Source: Prevotella sp.
GTDB lineage: Bacteria; Bacteroidota; Bacteroidia; Bacteroidales; Bacteroidaceae
Direction of reading: 5' to 3'
Length of the DNA stretch: 64,000 nucleotides
Assembly: GCA_015060535.1 (NCBI GenBank)
Contig: SUYH01000012.1
Location: forward strand, 27,725-91,724
Below are positions 1 through 10,048 of the stretch, piece after piece. A program made the position numbers and the translations under genes. The notes beneath the pieces were generated by a model. That model saw only the letters and a program-made list of their open reading frames with translations, searched no databases and had not been told where the DNA came from. Position 1 is the stretch's first letter; each line of letters begins with the position of its first letter.

Positions 1-94
1 CACTATCGACATTCGAGACTGTTGGTGCTTTATCCACACGAAGGGTGGCACCTGTATCTACAACTTTATCTGGTTTTCTTATGGTCTCGTCCAT
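1..94 (-). CDS. Partial unknown protein, N-terminus only
   Basis: An open frame begins with ATG at 94 on the minus strand and runs off the left edge without a stop. It gives about 31 residues, starting MDETIRKPDKVVDTG. The start lies 6 bp after the stop of the zinc-ribbon gene at 101, so the two are probably co-transcribed. The fragment is hydrophilic, with no signal peptide, and is too short to assign to a family. Confidence 0.55.
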   Translation of the reverse strand, partial: MDETIRKPDKVVDTGATLRVDKAPTVSNVDS

Positions 95-100
95 AAAGCT

Positions 101-1039
101 CTATTTGTCATCTTTAATTTCGTCAGTACTATTCTTTCCTAACACAACCCACTTTCCACCCATGTGAGGCTTGGCGCATCCGCAAGGACTGCTATGCATA
201 GCGTGTTTGTAGTTGCAAACCCAGGCAAGGCGCACACCTACAGGCTTGCTAGCCATCGCATAATTACGAGCCTTAACGGGAGCTGATGTGGGAGCAACAG
301 CAAGCTTATCAAGAATAGCGGAAAGCATTTTGATCTTGACTGCTTTCTGTTCCTCCAACTCGTCACGTGTCATGCGCTTCGACTCCACTTTAGGAATAAC
401 AGGAATTTCCACACCTTCATCTTTAGCCAACAGCGTCAGAACACGTTCACGGAGCTTGGCACTCATCTGCTCACGAACGATATCACGCTCTGAATTGTAA
501 GGCAGCGCATTTTCGAGTTTGGAATAATCACGAACTATCTCCAACAGTTCCTGGTAGTCAGGGTTCATCTGCAGTTGTTTGACCATCATACGAGCCTCCT
601 CTGTCAAGGCAGTACCGCACTTCTTACAGAAAGCAAACTCATTCAGTGTATGACAAGTGGGACAAACGATGCCGCCTCTCGGACTTCCACACTCCGGACA
701 ATAGGCCTCATTGCCTGACAAATGAGAACCGCAGAAAGAGCAAACGTCTTTCTTGATGTAATGATGGCAGGACTCACAGAAGTCTGCATCAGGATCTATC
801 TCAGCTCCACAATGGGGACAAATGGTTTTACTGATGGGCTGGCCACACTGAGCACAGAACATTGCTTCGGGCTCGTTGACAGCACCACAATAAGGGCAGG
901 TTTTGCCTGCGGCTTGTTGCTGATGCTGAGCCATTTGCATCTGCATGGGCTCCAAATTTGGCCTGGCGGTACGTTCCAGGACTTGCTGAGGACGTACTGT
1001 CCTTTGTGTCTCTTCGTTATTCGAATGATTATCTATCAT
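101..1039 (-). CDS. Multi-zinc-ribbon protein
   Basis: This 312-aa protein carries four consecutive CxxC...CxxC zinc ribbons in its first half. They are recognisable as CPYCGA...CAQCG, CPHCGAEI...CESC, CSFCG...CPECG and CPTCH...CKKCG, and match double-zinc-ribbon families. The C-terminal half is charged and largely helical, without a recognised domain. I chose the ATG at 1039; the longer frame to 1099 adds a hydrophobic, cysteine-rich stretch unlikely to be translated. Zinc ribbons of this kind often serve as protein- or nucleic-acid-binding modules, but nothing here shows the partner. It is followed within 6 bp by another gene reaching the window edge, so its role may be clearer from that neighbour. 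Confidence 0.75.
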   Translation of the reverse strand: MIDNHSNNEETQRTVRPQQVLERTARPNLEPMQMQMAQHQQQAAGKTCPYCGAVNEPEAMFCAQCGQPISKTICPHCGAEIDPDADFCESCHHYIKKDVCSFCGSHLSGNEAYCPECGSPRGGIVCPTCHTLNEFAFCKKCGTALTEEARMMVKQLQMNPDYQELLEIVRDYSKLENALPYNSERDIVREQMSAKLRERVLTLLAKDEGVEIPVIPKVESKRMTRDELEEQKAVKIKMLSAILDKLAVAPTSAPVKARNYAMASKPVGVRLAWVCNYKHAMHSSPCGCAKPHMGGKWVVLGKNSTDEIKDDK

Positions 1040-1100
1040 GATGACAGTAGTAATTACAATAGTGATGCAAAGATAACAATTATTTCGTAAACAAAACAAA

Positions 1101-1137
1101 AAACCGCCGTAAATTTATATTTACGACGGCATTTTTT
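1101..1137 (-). terminator. Rho-independent terminator after pepO
   Basis: An 11-bp stem (1104-1114 with 1119-1129) closes a 4-nt loop. Read on the minus strand, the single mismatch becomes a G-U pair and the stem is followed by a run of T. It lies 20 bp beyond the stop of the pepO gene. Confidence 0.8.
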
Positions 1138-1156
1138 TTAATTTTGGCGATATTTC

Positions 1157-3184
1157 TTACCAAAGAGGGAGTCGTTCGGCCTTCGGAATGTACATTTTAT
1201 CACCTTCTTTAACGCCAAAGGCGTCGTACCACATATCGATGTGCTGAAGTGCAGCATTCACACGATAGCGACCCAGAGAATGGGGGTCACTCTTGGTGCG
1301 GTTACGAATTTCTGCTTCAGTAATATTTCCTGCCCATACGCCAGCATACGCCAAGAAGAAGCGCTGGTCAGCCGTCAGACCATCAATCACAGGCAACGGA
1401 TTACGCTTTGTAGCATTCTTATAAGCAGCATAGGCTACCTGCAGACCACCATGATCAGCCAAGTTCTCACCCAGTGTCAGACGTCCATTGGCATTGAGGT
1501 CAGGAAGCACCTTGATGTTCGAGAAGAAGTCAGCATATTTATCCGTACGGGCTGTAAAGTTCTTTCCGTCAGCTTCAGTCCACCAGTCTTGCATATTTCC
1601 ATCCTTGTCATAGCGGCGGCCCTGATCGTCAAATCCGTGTGTCATCTCATGTCCGATGACCACACCGATAGCGCCATAGTTAAAGGCGTCGTCAGCAGTC
1701 GGGTCAAAGAACGGAACTTGCAGAATACCAGCAGGGAAACAAATCTCATTAGTCGTCGGATTATAATAGGCATTTACCGTCTGTGGAGTCATGTGCCAAT
1801 CGTCACGATCAACAGGCTTTCCTGCCGTATGGTTAATGTGCCAGGCATTCCAGAAACGACGGCACTCGCAGATATTCTCGTAGTATGATTTTTTCGCATC
1901 AATCTTCAAGTCAGACATATCCGTCCAACGGTCAGGATAGCCAATCTTCACATAGAAAGTATTAAGCTTCAACAAGGCATTCACCTTGGTGGAATCATCC
2001 ATCCAATCCTGAGCAGCAATACGTTCCCCCAAGGCGATGCGGAGATTCTCTACCAGCGTCTTCATACGTTCCTTAGATGAAGCCGGGAAATACTTCTTCA
2101 CATAGATACGACCTAAGGCCTCGCCCATCACGCTCTGAACTTGGTTGGTAGAACGACGCCATAAGGGATGGTCTTGCTGACGACCGGAGAACACCTTGCC
2201 ATAGAACTCGAAATTCTCAGCACGAACAGCATCATTCAGATAGCCTGAAGCCGAACCTATAATGCCCCACTCCATCATGTCACGATACTCAGCAGCTGAC
2301 ATCTCAGCGAATATCTTGTCAGCAGCAGCCATAAAGTCGGGCTGTCCAACAACCATTTCCTGGATATATTCCGTCTTTATGCCTTTGGCATTCATCTGCT
2401 TCTCCAACTGGAAATGAGGATACTTGGCATTAAACTCAGCAAGCGTCATCTTGTTGTAGTTGGCAATAGGATCGCGCAACTCTGTTCTTGACTTAGAGAC
2501 CTTAGCCAAAGCTGTTTCCACCTTGAGGATATTCTTCATCTTCTTCGTGGCAGCACCCTTCTTGAAACCAAAAAGCTGGAACATATTGACAATATGCTTC
2601 TTATAAGCCTCACGAATCTTCTTGGTAGCTGCATCATTCTCCAGATAGTAATCCTTCTGGCCTAATGTCAAGCCACTCTGGTAGATGTTCAGGATGTTCT
2701 CCGCTGCATTCTTCTCGTCAGCACCGATATATGCACCGAAAATCTCAGAGTCGCCATAAGGCATCAGGTCAAGCTGAATCTTAAAGATCTGTTCCTTTGT
2801 CTTTGCTGCCTCAAGGGCTTTAATCTCGCCCATTGCGGGAGCAATTCCGTCCTTCTCTCTGCGGGCAGAGTCCATCGCCAGTTTGTAGAGGTCGCTCAAC
2901 TGCTGCTCTACACTTCCCTGCTGGTAGGTATTCTCCAGCAGTTCCTTCAAGATACCATTAATACGTTTGTTGTTGTCTTCAGCCAAACGGTCGAAGCTAC
3001 CATAGCGTGAATATGCAGCTGGCAGCGGATTTGCTTTCATCCATCCACCACAGGCATACTCGTAGAAATCGTCAGCAGGACGCACATTCGTGTCGAGATT
3101 CTTCAGGTCGATGCCCGAACGAAGCTGTGCTGATGCTGTGACTGTCATTGTTGCCAATGCCATAATAGTCAGTAATTTTTTCAT
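1157..3184 (-). CDS. pepO: M13 family metallopeptidase (PepO/neprilysin-like)
   Basis: This 675-aa secreted zinc endopeptidase has the full length of the M13 family. It starts with a signal peptide (MKKLLTIMALATMTVTASAQ). The zinc site HEMTH lies near residue 515 within VIGHEMTHGFDDQG, and the third-ligand motif ENLADHGGL is near 570. The upstream NAYYNPTTNEICFPAG motif is also typical of the family. The N-terminal lobe (about 25-400) corresponds to the M13 N-terminal domain. Bacteroidetes enzymes of this type are periplasmic and degrade oligopeptides. The gene starts 12 bp after the ABC-F stop and may be read through from the ilv operon; a terminator follows it. Confidence 0.95.
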   Translation of the reverse strand: MKKLLTIMALATMTVTASAQLRSGIDLKNLDTNVRPADDFYEYACGGWMKANPLPAAYSRYGSFDRLAEDNNKRINGILKELLENTYQQGSVEQQLSDLYKLAMDSARREKDGIAPAMGEIKALEAAKTKEQIFKIQLDLMPYGDSEIFGAYIGADEKNAAENILNIYQSGLTLGQKDYYLENDAATKKIREAYKKHIVNMFQLFGFKKGAATKKMKNILKVETALAKVSKSRTELRDPIANYNKMTLAEFNAKYPHFQLEKQMNAKGIKTEYIQEMVVGQPDFMAAADKIFAEMSAAEYRDMMEWGIIGSASGYLNDAVRAENFEFYGKVFSGRQQDHPLWRRSTNQVQSVMGEALGRIYVKKYFPASSKERMKTLVENLRIALGERIAAQDWMDDSTKVNALLKLNTFYVKIGYPDRWTDMSDLKIDAKKSYYENICECRRFWNAWHINHTAGKPVDRDDWHMTPQTVNAYYNPTTNEICFPAGILQVPFFDPTADDAFNYGAIGVVIGHEMTHGFDDQGRRYDKDGNMQDWWTEADGKNFTARTDKYADFFSNIKVLPDLNANGRLTLGENLADHGGLQVAYAAYKNATKRNPLPVIDGLTADQRFFLAYAGVWAGNITEAEIRNRTKSDPHSLGRYRVNAALQHIDMWYDAFGVKEGDKMYIPKAERLPLW

Positions 3185-3196
3185 AAAAAACTTATT

Positions 3197-5143
3197 TTAG
3201 TTAGATAAAAGTTCTAATTCTTCTGAGAGTTTCTCCCATCGCTCCACCTCTTCGTCAAGTGCTTTCTTCGTTGAGGTATATTCGGTAACGAACTCCATAT
3301 TCGAAGCGTTCTCAGGTTTCATCAGCAGATTGTCCAGCTCTTTGAGTCGACGCTCCATATCGCTGATTTTCCGTTCCGACTCCTCGACTGCCTTCTCTGC
3401 CTTGCGAACTCGCTTCTGTTGTTCCTTACGTTCAGCATAGTTCTGTGCGTTACTAGTATCACTAGTATCGCTAGTATTTCTAGTTTTACTAGGGATACTA
3501 GCAGAACTCTTCGCTACCTGCAACTCGCTCAGCTCCGAAATATGCTTCGACTGAAGGAAGTCATAGATGCCTCCAAGATGTTCCTTCACATTGCCACCTC
3601 CAAACTCATAGACCTTTGTCACCAGACCATCCAAAAACTCACGATCGTGACTAACCACAATAGCCGTACCGTCGAAAGCACGAATTGCTTCTTTCAGCAC
3701 ATCCTTTGAAGCCATATCCAAGTGGTTGGTAGGCTCATCAAGAATCAACAGGTTGACTGGCTCCAACAGCAGCCGGATCATCGCCAGACGACTACGTTCG
3801 CCACCACTGAGCACCTTTACCTTCTTGTCGGATTCCTCACCACCAAACATAAAAGCACCCAGTATATCGTTGATGCGCAGACGTATCTCACCTTTGGCTA
3901 CATAGTCTATCGTTTGGAATACAGTCAGACTCTCATCCAACAGTTGTGCCTGGTTCTGGGCAAAGTAACCAATCTGGATGTTATGCCCTATCTTAAGACT
4001 TCCCTCAAAAGGAATCTCACCCATGATACATTTAACCAATGTCGACTTACCCTCGCCATTCTTACCTACAAAGGCTACTTTCTCGCCTCGCTTAATGGTC
4101 AGATTGACATTCGAGAATACCGTATGGTCGCCATAGCTCTTAGCAACATCCTCACAGATCACAGGATAATCGCCACTACGCAGACAAGGTGGGAACTTCA
4201 GATGCATTGCAGAATTGTCGACCTCATCTACCTCGATAGGAACGATTTTCTCCAGTTGCTTTACTTTCTGTTGTACCTGTACGGCCTTAGTGGCCTGATA
4301 ACGGAAGCGTTCAATAAACTGGCGCATCTCAGCAATCTCTTTCTGCTGGTTCTCGTAGGCGCGCAGCTGTTGTTCACGACGCTCTTTACGCAGTGTGACA
4401 TACTCGTCGTACTTTACTTTATAGTCTATAATCCGACCACAGGAAATCTCCAGCGTCCGATTCGACACATTATTAATAAACGCACGATCGTGACTGACCA
4501 ACACTACAGCTTTGGCACTCTGAGCCAGGAACTGCTCCAGCCATTGAATAGACTCAATATCAAGATGGTTAGTGGGCTCATCAAGCAACAGCACATCAGG
4601 CTTCTGCAACAGGATCTTTGCCAGTTCGATACGCATGCGCCAACCGCCACTAAACTCGCTGGTAGGTCGCTCTAAATCTGTACGTTGAAAGCCAAGACCT
4701 ACGAGTGTGCGTTCTATCTCTGCCTCATAGTTCTCAGCACCCATCATCATATAACGTTCGTGTTCTTGAGTGAATTTCTCCACCAGCGCCATATACTCAT
4801 CGCTCTCGTAGTCAGTACGCTCAGCCAGCTGTTGGTTCATCTTGTCGATGCGAGCCTTCAACTTAGTCATATCAGCAAAGGCTTTCTGAGCTTCCTGACG
4901 TACGGTGGTGTTATCTTGCAGAATCATCACCTGAGGCAAATAGCCTATCGTGGTGTCGTTAGGAACGCTAACGACACCACTGGTTGGTTGTTGCAGTCCA
5001 CAAAGAATCTTAAGCAGCGTTGACTTGCCAGCTCCATTCTTACCTACAAGCGCTATACGGTCACGATCGTTGACCACAAAGCTAGCATCAGCAAATAGTG
5101 GTTTTACGCCAAACTCAACACGTAACGATTCTACTGATATCAT
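3197..5143 (-). CDS. ABC-F family ATP-binding protein
   Basis: This 648-aa soluble protein has two ABC ATPase domains and no membrane segment. Walker A motifs GKNGAGKST (about 36) and GKNGEGKST (about 360), signatures FSGGWRMRIELA and LSGGERSRL, and two DEPTNHLD Walker B motifs are all intact. The arm/linker lies around 240-310. A low-complexity T-S-D segment at about 546-563, encoded by 9-bp repeats, leads into a C-terminal coiled coil. ABC-F proteins act on the ribosome at the E site as translation factors or antibiotic-protection proteins. The domain order suggests a housekeeping Uup/EttA-type factor, but this cannot be settled by reading. It overlaps the thioesterase gene by 4 bp (ATGA). 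Confidence 0.93.
   Translation of the reverse strand: MISVESLRVEFGVKPLFADASFVVNDRDRIALVGKNGAGKSTLLKILCGLQQPTSGVVSVPNDTTIGYLPQVMILQDNTTVRQEAQKAFADMTKLKARIDKMNQQLAERTDYESDEYMALVEKFTQEHERYMMMGAENYEAEIERTLVGLGFQRTDLERPTSEFSGGWRMRIELAKILLQKPDVLLLDEPTNHLDIESIQWLEQFLAQSAKAVVLVSHDRAFINNVSNRTLEISCGRIIDYKVKYDEYVTLRKERREQQLRAYENQQKEIAEMRQFIERFRYQATKAVQVQQKVKQLEKIVPIEVDEVDNSAMHLKFPPCLRSGDYPVICEDVAKSYGDHTVFSNVNLTIKRGEKVAFVGKNGEGKSTLVKCIMGEIPFEGSLKIGHNIQIGYFAQNQAQLLDESLTVFQTIDYVAKGEIRLRINDILGAFMFGGEESDKKVKVLSGGERSRLAMIRLLLEPVNLLILDEPTNHLDMASKDVLKEAIRAFDGTAIVVSHDREFLDGLVTKVYEFGGGNVKEHLGGIYDFLQSKHISELSELQVAKSSASIPSKTRNTSDTSDTSNAQNYAERKEQQKRVRKAEKAVEESERKISDMERRLKELDNLLMKPENASNMEFVTEYTSTKKALDEEVERWEKLSEELELLSN
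3452..3505. repeat. Six 9-bp CTAGT repeats inside the ABC-F gene
   Basis: Six 9-bp units share an (A/G/T)CTAG core: two exact ACTAGTATC copies, then four degenerate ones ending at 3505. Because the period is a multiple of three, the ABC-F frame stays open and encodes an NTSDTSDTS-type stretch before the C-terminal coiled coil. Confidence 0.85.
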
Positions 5144-5880
5144 TTGAATACGACCTTGCTACGACAACACTCCGTACCATCAGTACGAACGATACGGACA
5201 CTATATTCCGACTCGCCAGACTGATAGCGGTAGAACGACAACTGATCGCCAGCATGTGCCTCTGCCACATAAGCTATCTCAAAACGCTTAACTTGATGCT
5301 GACGATACCAGTCCAGAGGCCATAAATCGAGCACATGCTCAATATACTTCACGGAATTGATATGTCCGTTGATGTCTACATCATTATAAAAGGTATCGAT
5401 GGTATGTACCAGTTCTGCGCTGTCATCCATCTTCACGCGCCCACCCTTTTCTATAGGACACTCCTTGTCTTTCTCTATCCACTGGTTGATGGCACCATCA
5501 TGAATAGCCAGAATGTCAGTAGGCTGGCGACTCTCCGTATCAATCATGGCCCAGATAGAACGTCCGTAGCCATAGACCTTTCCGTTGTCATCAGACACAC
5601 AGAAGTTACGACTGGTAAAGTAGCGCATTGCACTCTCCACCCATGTTTCGACATTGAACCTGGTATACTGCGTAGGCATCTCGTCCATCTCAATAGCCAG
5701 ACGTGAGAGCACCCACGAACGATTAATCGTCATGAGATACTTCATACCAAAACCACGATCCGTAGAATGGAAGTCGGCAGCATTGAGCATGTGGTTTCCC
5801 AGATGTCCCATAAAGAGACGTCCACTGAAATCACAGTGGAACGGCTCAGACAAGAAGGAGTATTTTCCTACTTTATCCAT
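5140..5880 (-). CDS. Acyl-ACP thioesterase
   Basis: This 246-aa protein is a double-hotdog acyl-[acyl-carrier-protein] thioesterase of the FatA/FatB-like bacterial family, which releases fatty acids from ACP. Typical features are the N-terminal FHCDFSGRLFMGHLGNHML region, RSWVLSRLAIEM, and the second-hotdog motif DVDINGHINSVKYIEHVLD with the conserved Asn/His pair near residue 172. It sits in the ilv operon, overlapping ilvN by 8 bp and the ABC-F gene by 4 bp, which implies translational coupling. A link between branched-chain amino acid synthesis and fatty-acid release is possible, since branched precursors feed Bacteroidetes lipids, but this is inference. Confidence 0.9.
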   Translation of the reverse strand: MDKVGKYSFLSEPFHCDFSGRLFMGHLGNHMLNAADFHSTDRGFGMKYLMTINRSWVLSRLAIEMDEMPTQYTRFNVETWVESAMRYFTSRNFCVSDDNGKVYGYGRSIWAMIDTESRQPTDILAIHDGAINQWIEKDKECPIEKGGRVKMDDSAELVHTIDTFYNDVDINGHINSVKYIEHVLDLWPLDWYRQHQVKRFEIAYVAEAHAGDQLSFYRYQSGESEYSVRIVRTDGTECCRSKVVFK

Positions 5881-6421
5881 GATTCTCCTCCCTCTGTTCT
5901 AGGAACTTGCTCACCTCTTCCTGCTTGCCTCGTGTGACAGCGATACGTCCACTACGGGTGTACTGGAACACACAGCCAAACTCATCAAGGGCGCGATACA
6001 GCGAGATAATCTGCTCCGTCACACCATGTTTCATCACGATAGTATAGGTGGGATTCACCTCTGTGATACTAGCATCGAAGCGACGGATAGTACGTGATAT
6101 CTCAGGATTCTCCAGCACGATCTTCGTGTTTAGCTTATAAAGACCGGTCTCGCGGATAAACAGCTGATCGTCAGTAAAATAGTTAGCCTTCACAACGTCA
6201 ATCTTCTTCTCTATCTGCTTGGTGATCTTGATGATCTGGTCTTCGTCACTCCATGCTGTGATGGTGTATTTATGAACACCCTCAATGCTGGAGGCAGATA
6301 CGTTCAGGCTCTCGATGTTCACCTGACGACGAGTAAACACAGCAGTAATCTGGTTCAGAATACCCGCAATGTTCTCAGAATATACTAATAAGGTATATAG
6401 TTTCTTCTCTTCCTGTTTCAT
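5873..6421 (-). CDS. ilvN: Acetolactate synthase small (regulatory) subunit
   Basis: This 182-aa protein has an N-terminal ACT domain (YTLLVYSENIAGILNQITAVF, about 8-28, continuing to about 80) and the C-terminal domain of acetolactate synthase regulatory subunits. It binds the large subunit IlvB and confers activity and valine feedback control in the first common step of valine, leucine and isoleucine synthesis. It follows ilvB by 3 bp and overlaps the thioesterase gene by 8 bp. The C-terminal half is more divergent than in enterobacterial IlvN but of normal length. Confidence 0.93.
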   Translation of the reverse strand: MKQEEKKLYTLLVYSENIAGILNQITAVFTRRQVNIESLNVSASSIEGVHKYTITAWSDEDQIIKITKQIEKKIDVVKANYFTDDQLFIRETGLYKLNTKIVLENPEISRTIRRFDASITEVNPTYTIVMKHGVTEQIISLYRALDEFGCVFQYTRSGRIAVTRGKQEEVSKFLEQREENHG

Positions 6422-6424
6422 ATC

Positions 6425-8128
6425 TTAAATCTCCAACATCATATCGTTAACATTCATTCCTGGAGGAGTCATGGGCAGCACATCGTCATCTTCCTTGATG
6501 GAGCACTCCAAGATATACGGGCCCTTAGCGGCCAGCATTTTTTCAACAGCTGCAGCTAGGTCTTCGCGATTGGTCACAGCAGAATAGGCAATACCATAAC
6601 CCTGAGCAATCAGCTCGTAATTGGGGTTCAGCATCTTGGTGAACGACTTACGTCGCATCCAAAACATATCCTGCCACTGGCGCACGTTACCCAAATAGTG
6701 ATTATTCAGCAGAATCATCTTCACTGGTGACTGCTGTTCCATGATGGTACCCAGTTCCTCGATACACATCTGGAAACCGCCATCTCCCATAAAGCAGCAG
6801 ACGGTACGATCGGTAGCAAACGTAGCTCCGATAGCTGCAGGCATACCATATCCCATCGTTCCCAAGCCTCCGCTAGTGCAAATGCTACGCTTCTCGGGAT
6901 ACTTGAAGTAGCGGGTGGCAAATAGCTGATTCTGACCAACATCCGTCACCAGCACAGTACCTCGTGGAGCCTGCTCCGCAACGGCATTCACAACCTCGCC
7001 CATCAACAACGGACCAGCCTGAGGATGAATAGCAGGTTCAATAACCTTTGAACGTTCTTTCTCATCCAACCCCTTAAAGGAGTCGCGCCATTCTTGGTGC
7101 TTATTAGGATTCAGCAATGCGGTAATGGCAGGCAGCGATTCCTTACAATCAGCCACCACAGCAACATCGGTCTTGATATTCTTGTCAATCTCGCTCTTGT
7201 CGATATCCAGATGTATAATCTTTGCCTGCTTGGCGTAAGTCTTTGTATTACCTGTTACACGATCGCTGAAGCGCATGCCAATAGCAATCAGCACGTCGCA
7301 CTCCTGCTCTTTCAGGTTGACAGCATAATTACCATGCATACCCAGCATTCCCACGTTCAGAGGATGGTCTGACGACAGCGCAGAGAGTCCCAGCATGGTA
7401 CGACCGGCAGGGATATCAGCCTTTTCGAGGAAAGCTTTCAGTTCTTCTTGGGCATTACCCAGTTCTACACCCTGACCAACAAGAGCCAGAGGGCGTTTGG
7501 CATTGTTGATCAACTCAGCAGCCTCACGCACTTTCTCTTCATCAAGTTTGGGATAAGCCACATAAGAACGGATAAAATCAACTTTCTTGGGTTTCCACTC
7601 CACTTCCTCGACCTGTGCATTGCGAGGGAAGTCGAGAACCACAGGACCAGGACGGCCAGAACGGGCAATATAGAAAGCACGGCTGACAGCCCATGCGATA
7701 TCCTCAGCATGACGTATCTGATACGACCATTTGGAGATAGGCTGAGCCACACCTACGAGGTCTACCTCCTGGAAGGCATCAGTACCCAGCGCACCAATGG
7801 CCACCTGTCCGGCAATCACCACGACGGGAGTTGAGTCAAGCATGGCATCAGCCACACCCGTCAGCGTGTTCGTGGCACCAGGACCACTGGTCACCAGAGC
7901 CACACCCACATCGCCAGAGACACGTGCATAACCCTCAGCTGCATGAACCGCTGCCTGCTCATGACGCACCAATATGTGGTCGAAACACTTTTTCTCACCT
8001 CGCGTGTAATCGAAGAGCGAATCGTAAGTGGGCATAATCGAGCCACCAGGGTATCCGAAGATGGTCTTTACCCCTTCAGCCTTCAAAGCTCGCATCAGCG
8101 CTTTCGCTCCTGTAATCTTTTCCTTCAT
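6425..8128 (-). CDS. ilvB: Acetolactate synthase large subunit
   Basis: This 567-aa thiamine-diphosphate enzyme condenses two pyruvates, or pyruvate and 2-oxobutyrate. The N-terminal TPP domain carries FGYPGGSIMP and the catalytic glutamate in LVRHEQAAVHAAEGYAR. The central FAD-binding domain contains GMLGMHGNYAVNL. The C-terminal TPP-binding motif is GDGGFQM...NNHYLGNVRQWQ. The length matches the family. It lies between ilvD and ilvN in the operon expressed from the promoter upstream of ilvD. The 40-bp gap from ilvD is filled by a 9-bp tandem repeat. Confidence 0.97.
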   Translation of the reverse strand: MKEKITGAKALMRALKAEGVKTIFGYPGGSIMPTYDSLFDYTRGEKKCFDHILVRHEQAAVHAAEGYARVSGDVGVALVTSGPGATNTLTGVADAMLDSTPVVVIAGQVAIGALGTDAFQEVDLVGVAQPISKWSYQIRHAEDIAWAVSRAFYIARSGRPGPVVLDFPRNAQVEEVEWKPKKVDFIRSYVAYPKLDEEKVREAAELINNAKRPLALVGQGVELGNAQEELKAFLEKADIPAGRTMLGLSALSSDHPLNVGMLGMHGNYAVNLKEQECDVLIAIGMRFSDRVTGNTKTYAKQAKIIHLDIDKSEIDKNIKTDVAVVADCKESLPAITALLNPNKHQEWRDSFKGLDEKERSKVIEPAIHPQAGPLLMGEVVNAVAEQAPRGTVLVTDVGQNQLFATRYFKYPEKRSICTSGGLGTMGYGMPAAIGATFATDRTVCCFMGDGGFQMCIEELGTIMEQQSPVKMILLNNHYLGNVRQWQDMFWMRRKSFTKMLNPNYELIAQGYGIAYSAVTNREDLAAAVEKMLAAKGPYILECSIKEDDDVLPMTPPGMNVNDMMLEI

Positions 8129-8141
8129 CTTTTATATTTTT

Positions 8142-8177
8142 CTAGTTATACTAGTAAGACTAGTCATACTAGTCAAT
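8142..8177. repeat. Four 9-bp CTAGT repeats between ilvD and ilvB
   Basis: Four 9-bp units begin CTAGT (starts 8142, 8151, 8160, 8169). They fill the ilvD-ilvB gap, and the last unit supplies the TAG stop codon of ilvD. The unit resembles that in the ABC-F gene at 3452-3505. Confidence 0.85.
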
Positions 8178-9971
8178 AATTCTAATACCTCCTTTGTCAG
8201 CACTTGAAACGCTTTGGGCATAAGCACGCAGAGCTTTGCTGACCACACGGTTACGCTTCAGCGGCTGTTGTGGACGAGCCTCCAGCTCTGTATCACTCAG
8301 TTTCACGTTGATGCTACGATTGGGAATATCTATCTCGATGATGTCACCATCCTTAATCTTTCCGATGTTACCACCATTGGCAGCCTCTGGCGAGATATGT
8401 CCAATGCTCAAGCCACTGGTACCACCCGAGAAACGTCCGTCTGTAATCAGGGCGCACTCCTTACCCATGTGCATACTCTTGATATATGAGGTTGGGTAAA
8501 GCATCTCCTGCATACCAGGACCACCCTTCGGACCCTCGTGGGTAATCACCACGCAGTCTCCCTTCTTCACCTTGCCGCCAAGGATTCCCTCGCAGGCATC
8601 TTCCTGAGAATCGAAGACTACAGCAGGGCCCTCGAAGTGCCACAAAGTTTCGTCGACACCAGCAGTTTTCACTACGCAACCATCTTGAGCGATATTGCCA
8701 AAGAGGACTGCCAGTCCACCATCCTTGGTGTAGGCATGTTCAATATCACGAATACAACCATTGGTGCGGTCGGTATCCAAAGTGTCCCACTCTTCTGACT
8801 GGGAGCCCATCTTCGTTGAGAAGCGATTGCCTGGAGCCGTCTGATAGATACGATTAGCTTCAGCATCCACATCGCCATCTACAATGCTGTATTTCTTCAT
8901 GGCCTCGCCTAGTGTCATACCATCCACACGAGGAGCAGAGCCATCAATCAGTCCACCCTTATTAAGTTCATTCAGAATACCTAAGATACCTCCTGCACGT
9001 CCACACTCCTGCACGCTATATTTCTGCGTGTTAGGTGCTAACTTGCAGAGACAAGGAGTCTTGCGGCTCAGAGCATCGATATCCTTCATGGTGAAATCGG
9101 CACCAGCCTCCTGAGCCACAGCCAGCAAATGGAGCACGGTATTGGTACTTCCACCCATAGCAATATCCAGCGTCATGGCGTTCAGGAAAGCCTTGCGAGT
9201 AGCGATGTTACGAGGCAGCACGCTCTCGTCACCATTCTCATAATAGGCATAAGCATTCTTCACCACCTGACGGGCAGCAGCCTTAAACAGCTCTACACGA
9301 TTGGTATGAGTAGCCAGTATCGTTCCATTACCAGGAAGCGACAGTCCGATAGCCTCAGTCAGCGAGTTCATCGAGTTGGCAGTAAACATACCTGAACATG
9401 AACCACAGCCAGGACAAGCACACTGCTCTATCTGCTTCATCTCTTCATCAGAAACGCTGGGGTCAGCACCCTTAATCATAGCTGTGATCAGGTCGGCATT
9501 CTCGCCACGCCACTTTCCGGCCTCCATCGGACCGCCAGAGCAGAACACCGTTGGGATGTTCAGACGCATCGAGGCCATCAGCATACCTGGAGTCACCTTG
9601 TCGCAGTTCGAGATGCAGATCATGGCATCCGCCTTATGGGCATTCACCATATACTCTACGCTATCGGCAATGATGTCTCGTGAAGGCAGCGAATACAGCA
9701 TACCATCGTGCCCCATCGCAATACCATCGTCAATGGCAATCGTGTTAAACTCAGCCGCATAGCAGCCCATCTTCTCTATCTCCTCGCGTACAATTTGACC
9801 AATCTCGTGCAGATGCGTATGACCAGGAACAAACTGGGTAAACGAGTTGACAACAGCAATAATCGGTTTGCCAAACTGCTCATGTTTCATACCTGTGGCT
9901 ACCCAGAGAGCACGCGCTCCAGCCATTCTTCTACCTTCTGTGCAAACTGCACTACGCAATGGATGTTTCAT
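8169..9971 (-). CDS. ilvD: Dihydroxy-acid dehydratase
   Basis: This 600-aa iron-sulfur enzyme dehydrates 2,3-dihydroxy acids to 2-oxo acids for valine/isoleucine synthesis. Characteristic motifs include [13 protein letters not shown] (about 119-131), [17 protein letters not shown] (about 193-209) and the C-terminal [20 protein letters not shown] chose the ATG at 9971 ([13 protein letters not shown]); a longer frame reaches 10034 but would start upstream of the promoter's transcription start. It is the first gene of the ilvD-ilvB-ilvN-thioesterase-ABC-F unit. Confidence 0.97.
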   Translation of the reverse strand: MKHPLRSAVCTEGRRMAGARALWVATGMKHEQFGKPIIAVVNSFTQFVPGHTHLHEIGQIVREEIEKMGCYAAEFNTIAIDDGIAMGHDGMLYSLPSRDIIADSVEYMVNAHKADAMICISNCDKVTPGMLMASMRLNIPTVFCSGGPMEAGKWRGENADLITAMIKGADPSVSDEEMKQIEQCACPGCGSCSGMFTANSMNSLTEAIGLSLPGNGTILATHTNRVELFKAAARQVVKNAYAYYENGDESVLPRNIATRKAFLNAMTLDIAMGGSTNTVLHLLAVAQEAGADFTMKDIDALSRKTPCLCKLAPNTQKYSVQECGRAGGILGILNELNKGGLIDGSAPRVDGMTLGEAMKKYSIVDGDVDAEANRIYQTAPGNRFSTKMGSQSEEWDTLDTDRTNGCIRDIEHAYTKDGGLAVLFGNIAQDGCVVKTAGVDETLWHFEGPAVVFDSQEDACEGILGGKVKKGDCVVITHEGPKGGPGMQEMLYPTSYIKSMHMGKECALITDGRFSGGTSGLSIGHISPEAANGGNIGKIKDGDIIEIDIPNRSINVKLSDTELEARPQQPLKRNRVVSKALRAYAQSVSSADKGGIRIID

Positions 9972-10004
9972 ATCTCTAATTTCGTATTTGTCTATTTTAG
10001 CTTG

Positions 10005-10035
10005 CAAAGTTACACTTTTTCTGCCTAAACACAAA
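10005..10035 (-). promoter_or_regulatory. Promoter of the ilv operon
   Basis: On the minus strand, TTTG (10035-10032) is separated by exactly 19 bp from TAACTTTG (10012-10005). This fits the Bacteroidetes -33/-7 consensus. Expected transcription start is near 9998, about 27 nt before ilvD. Confidence 0.8.
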
Positions 10036-10048
10036 CAAAAATACGGAT

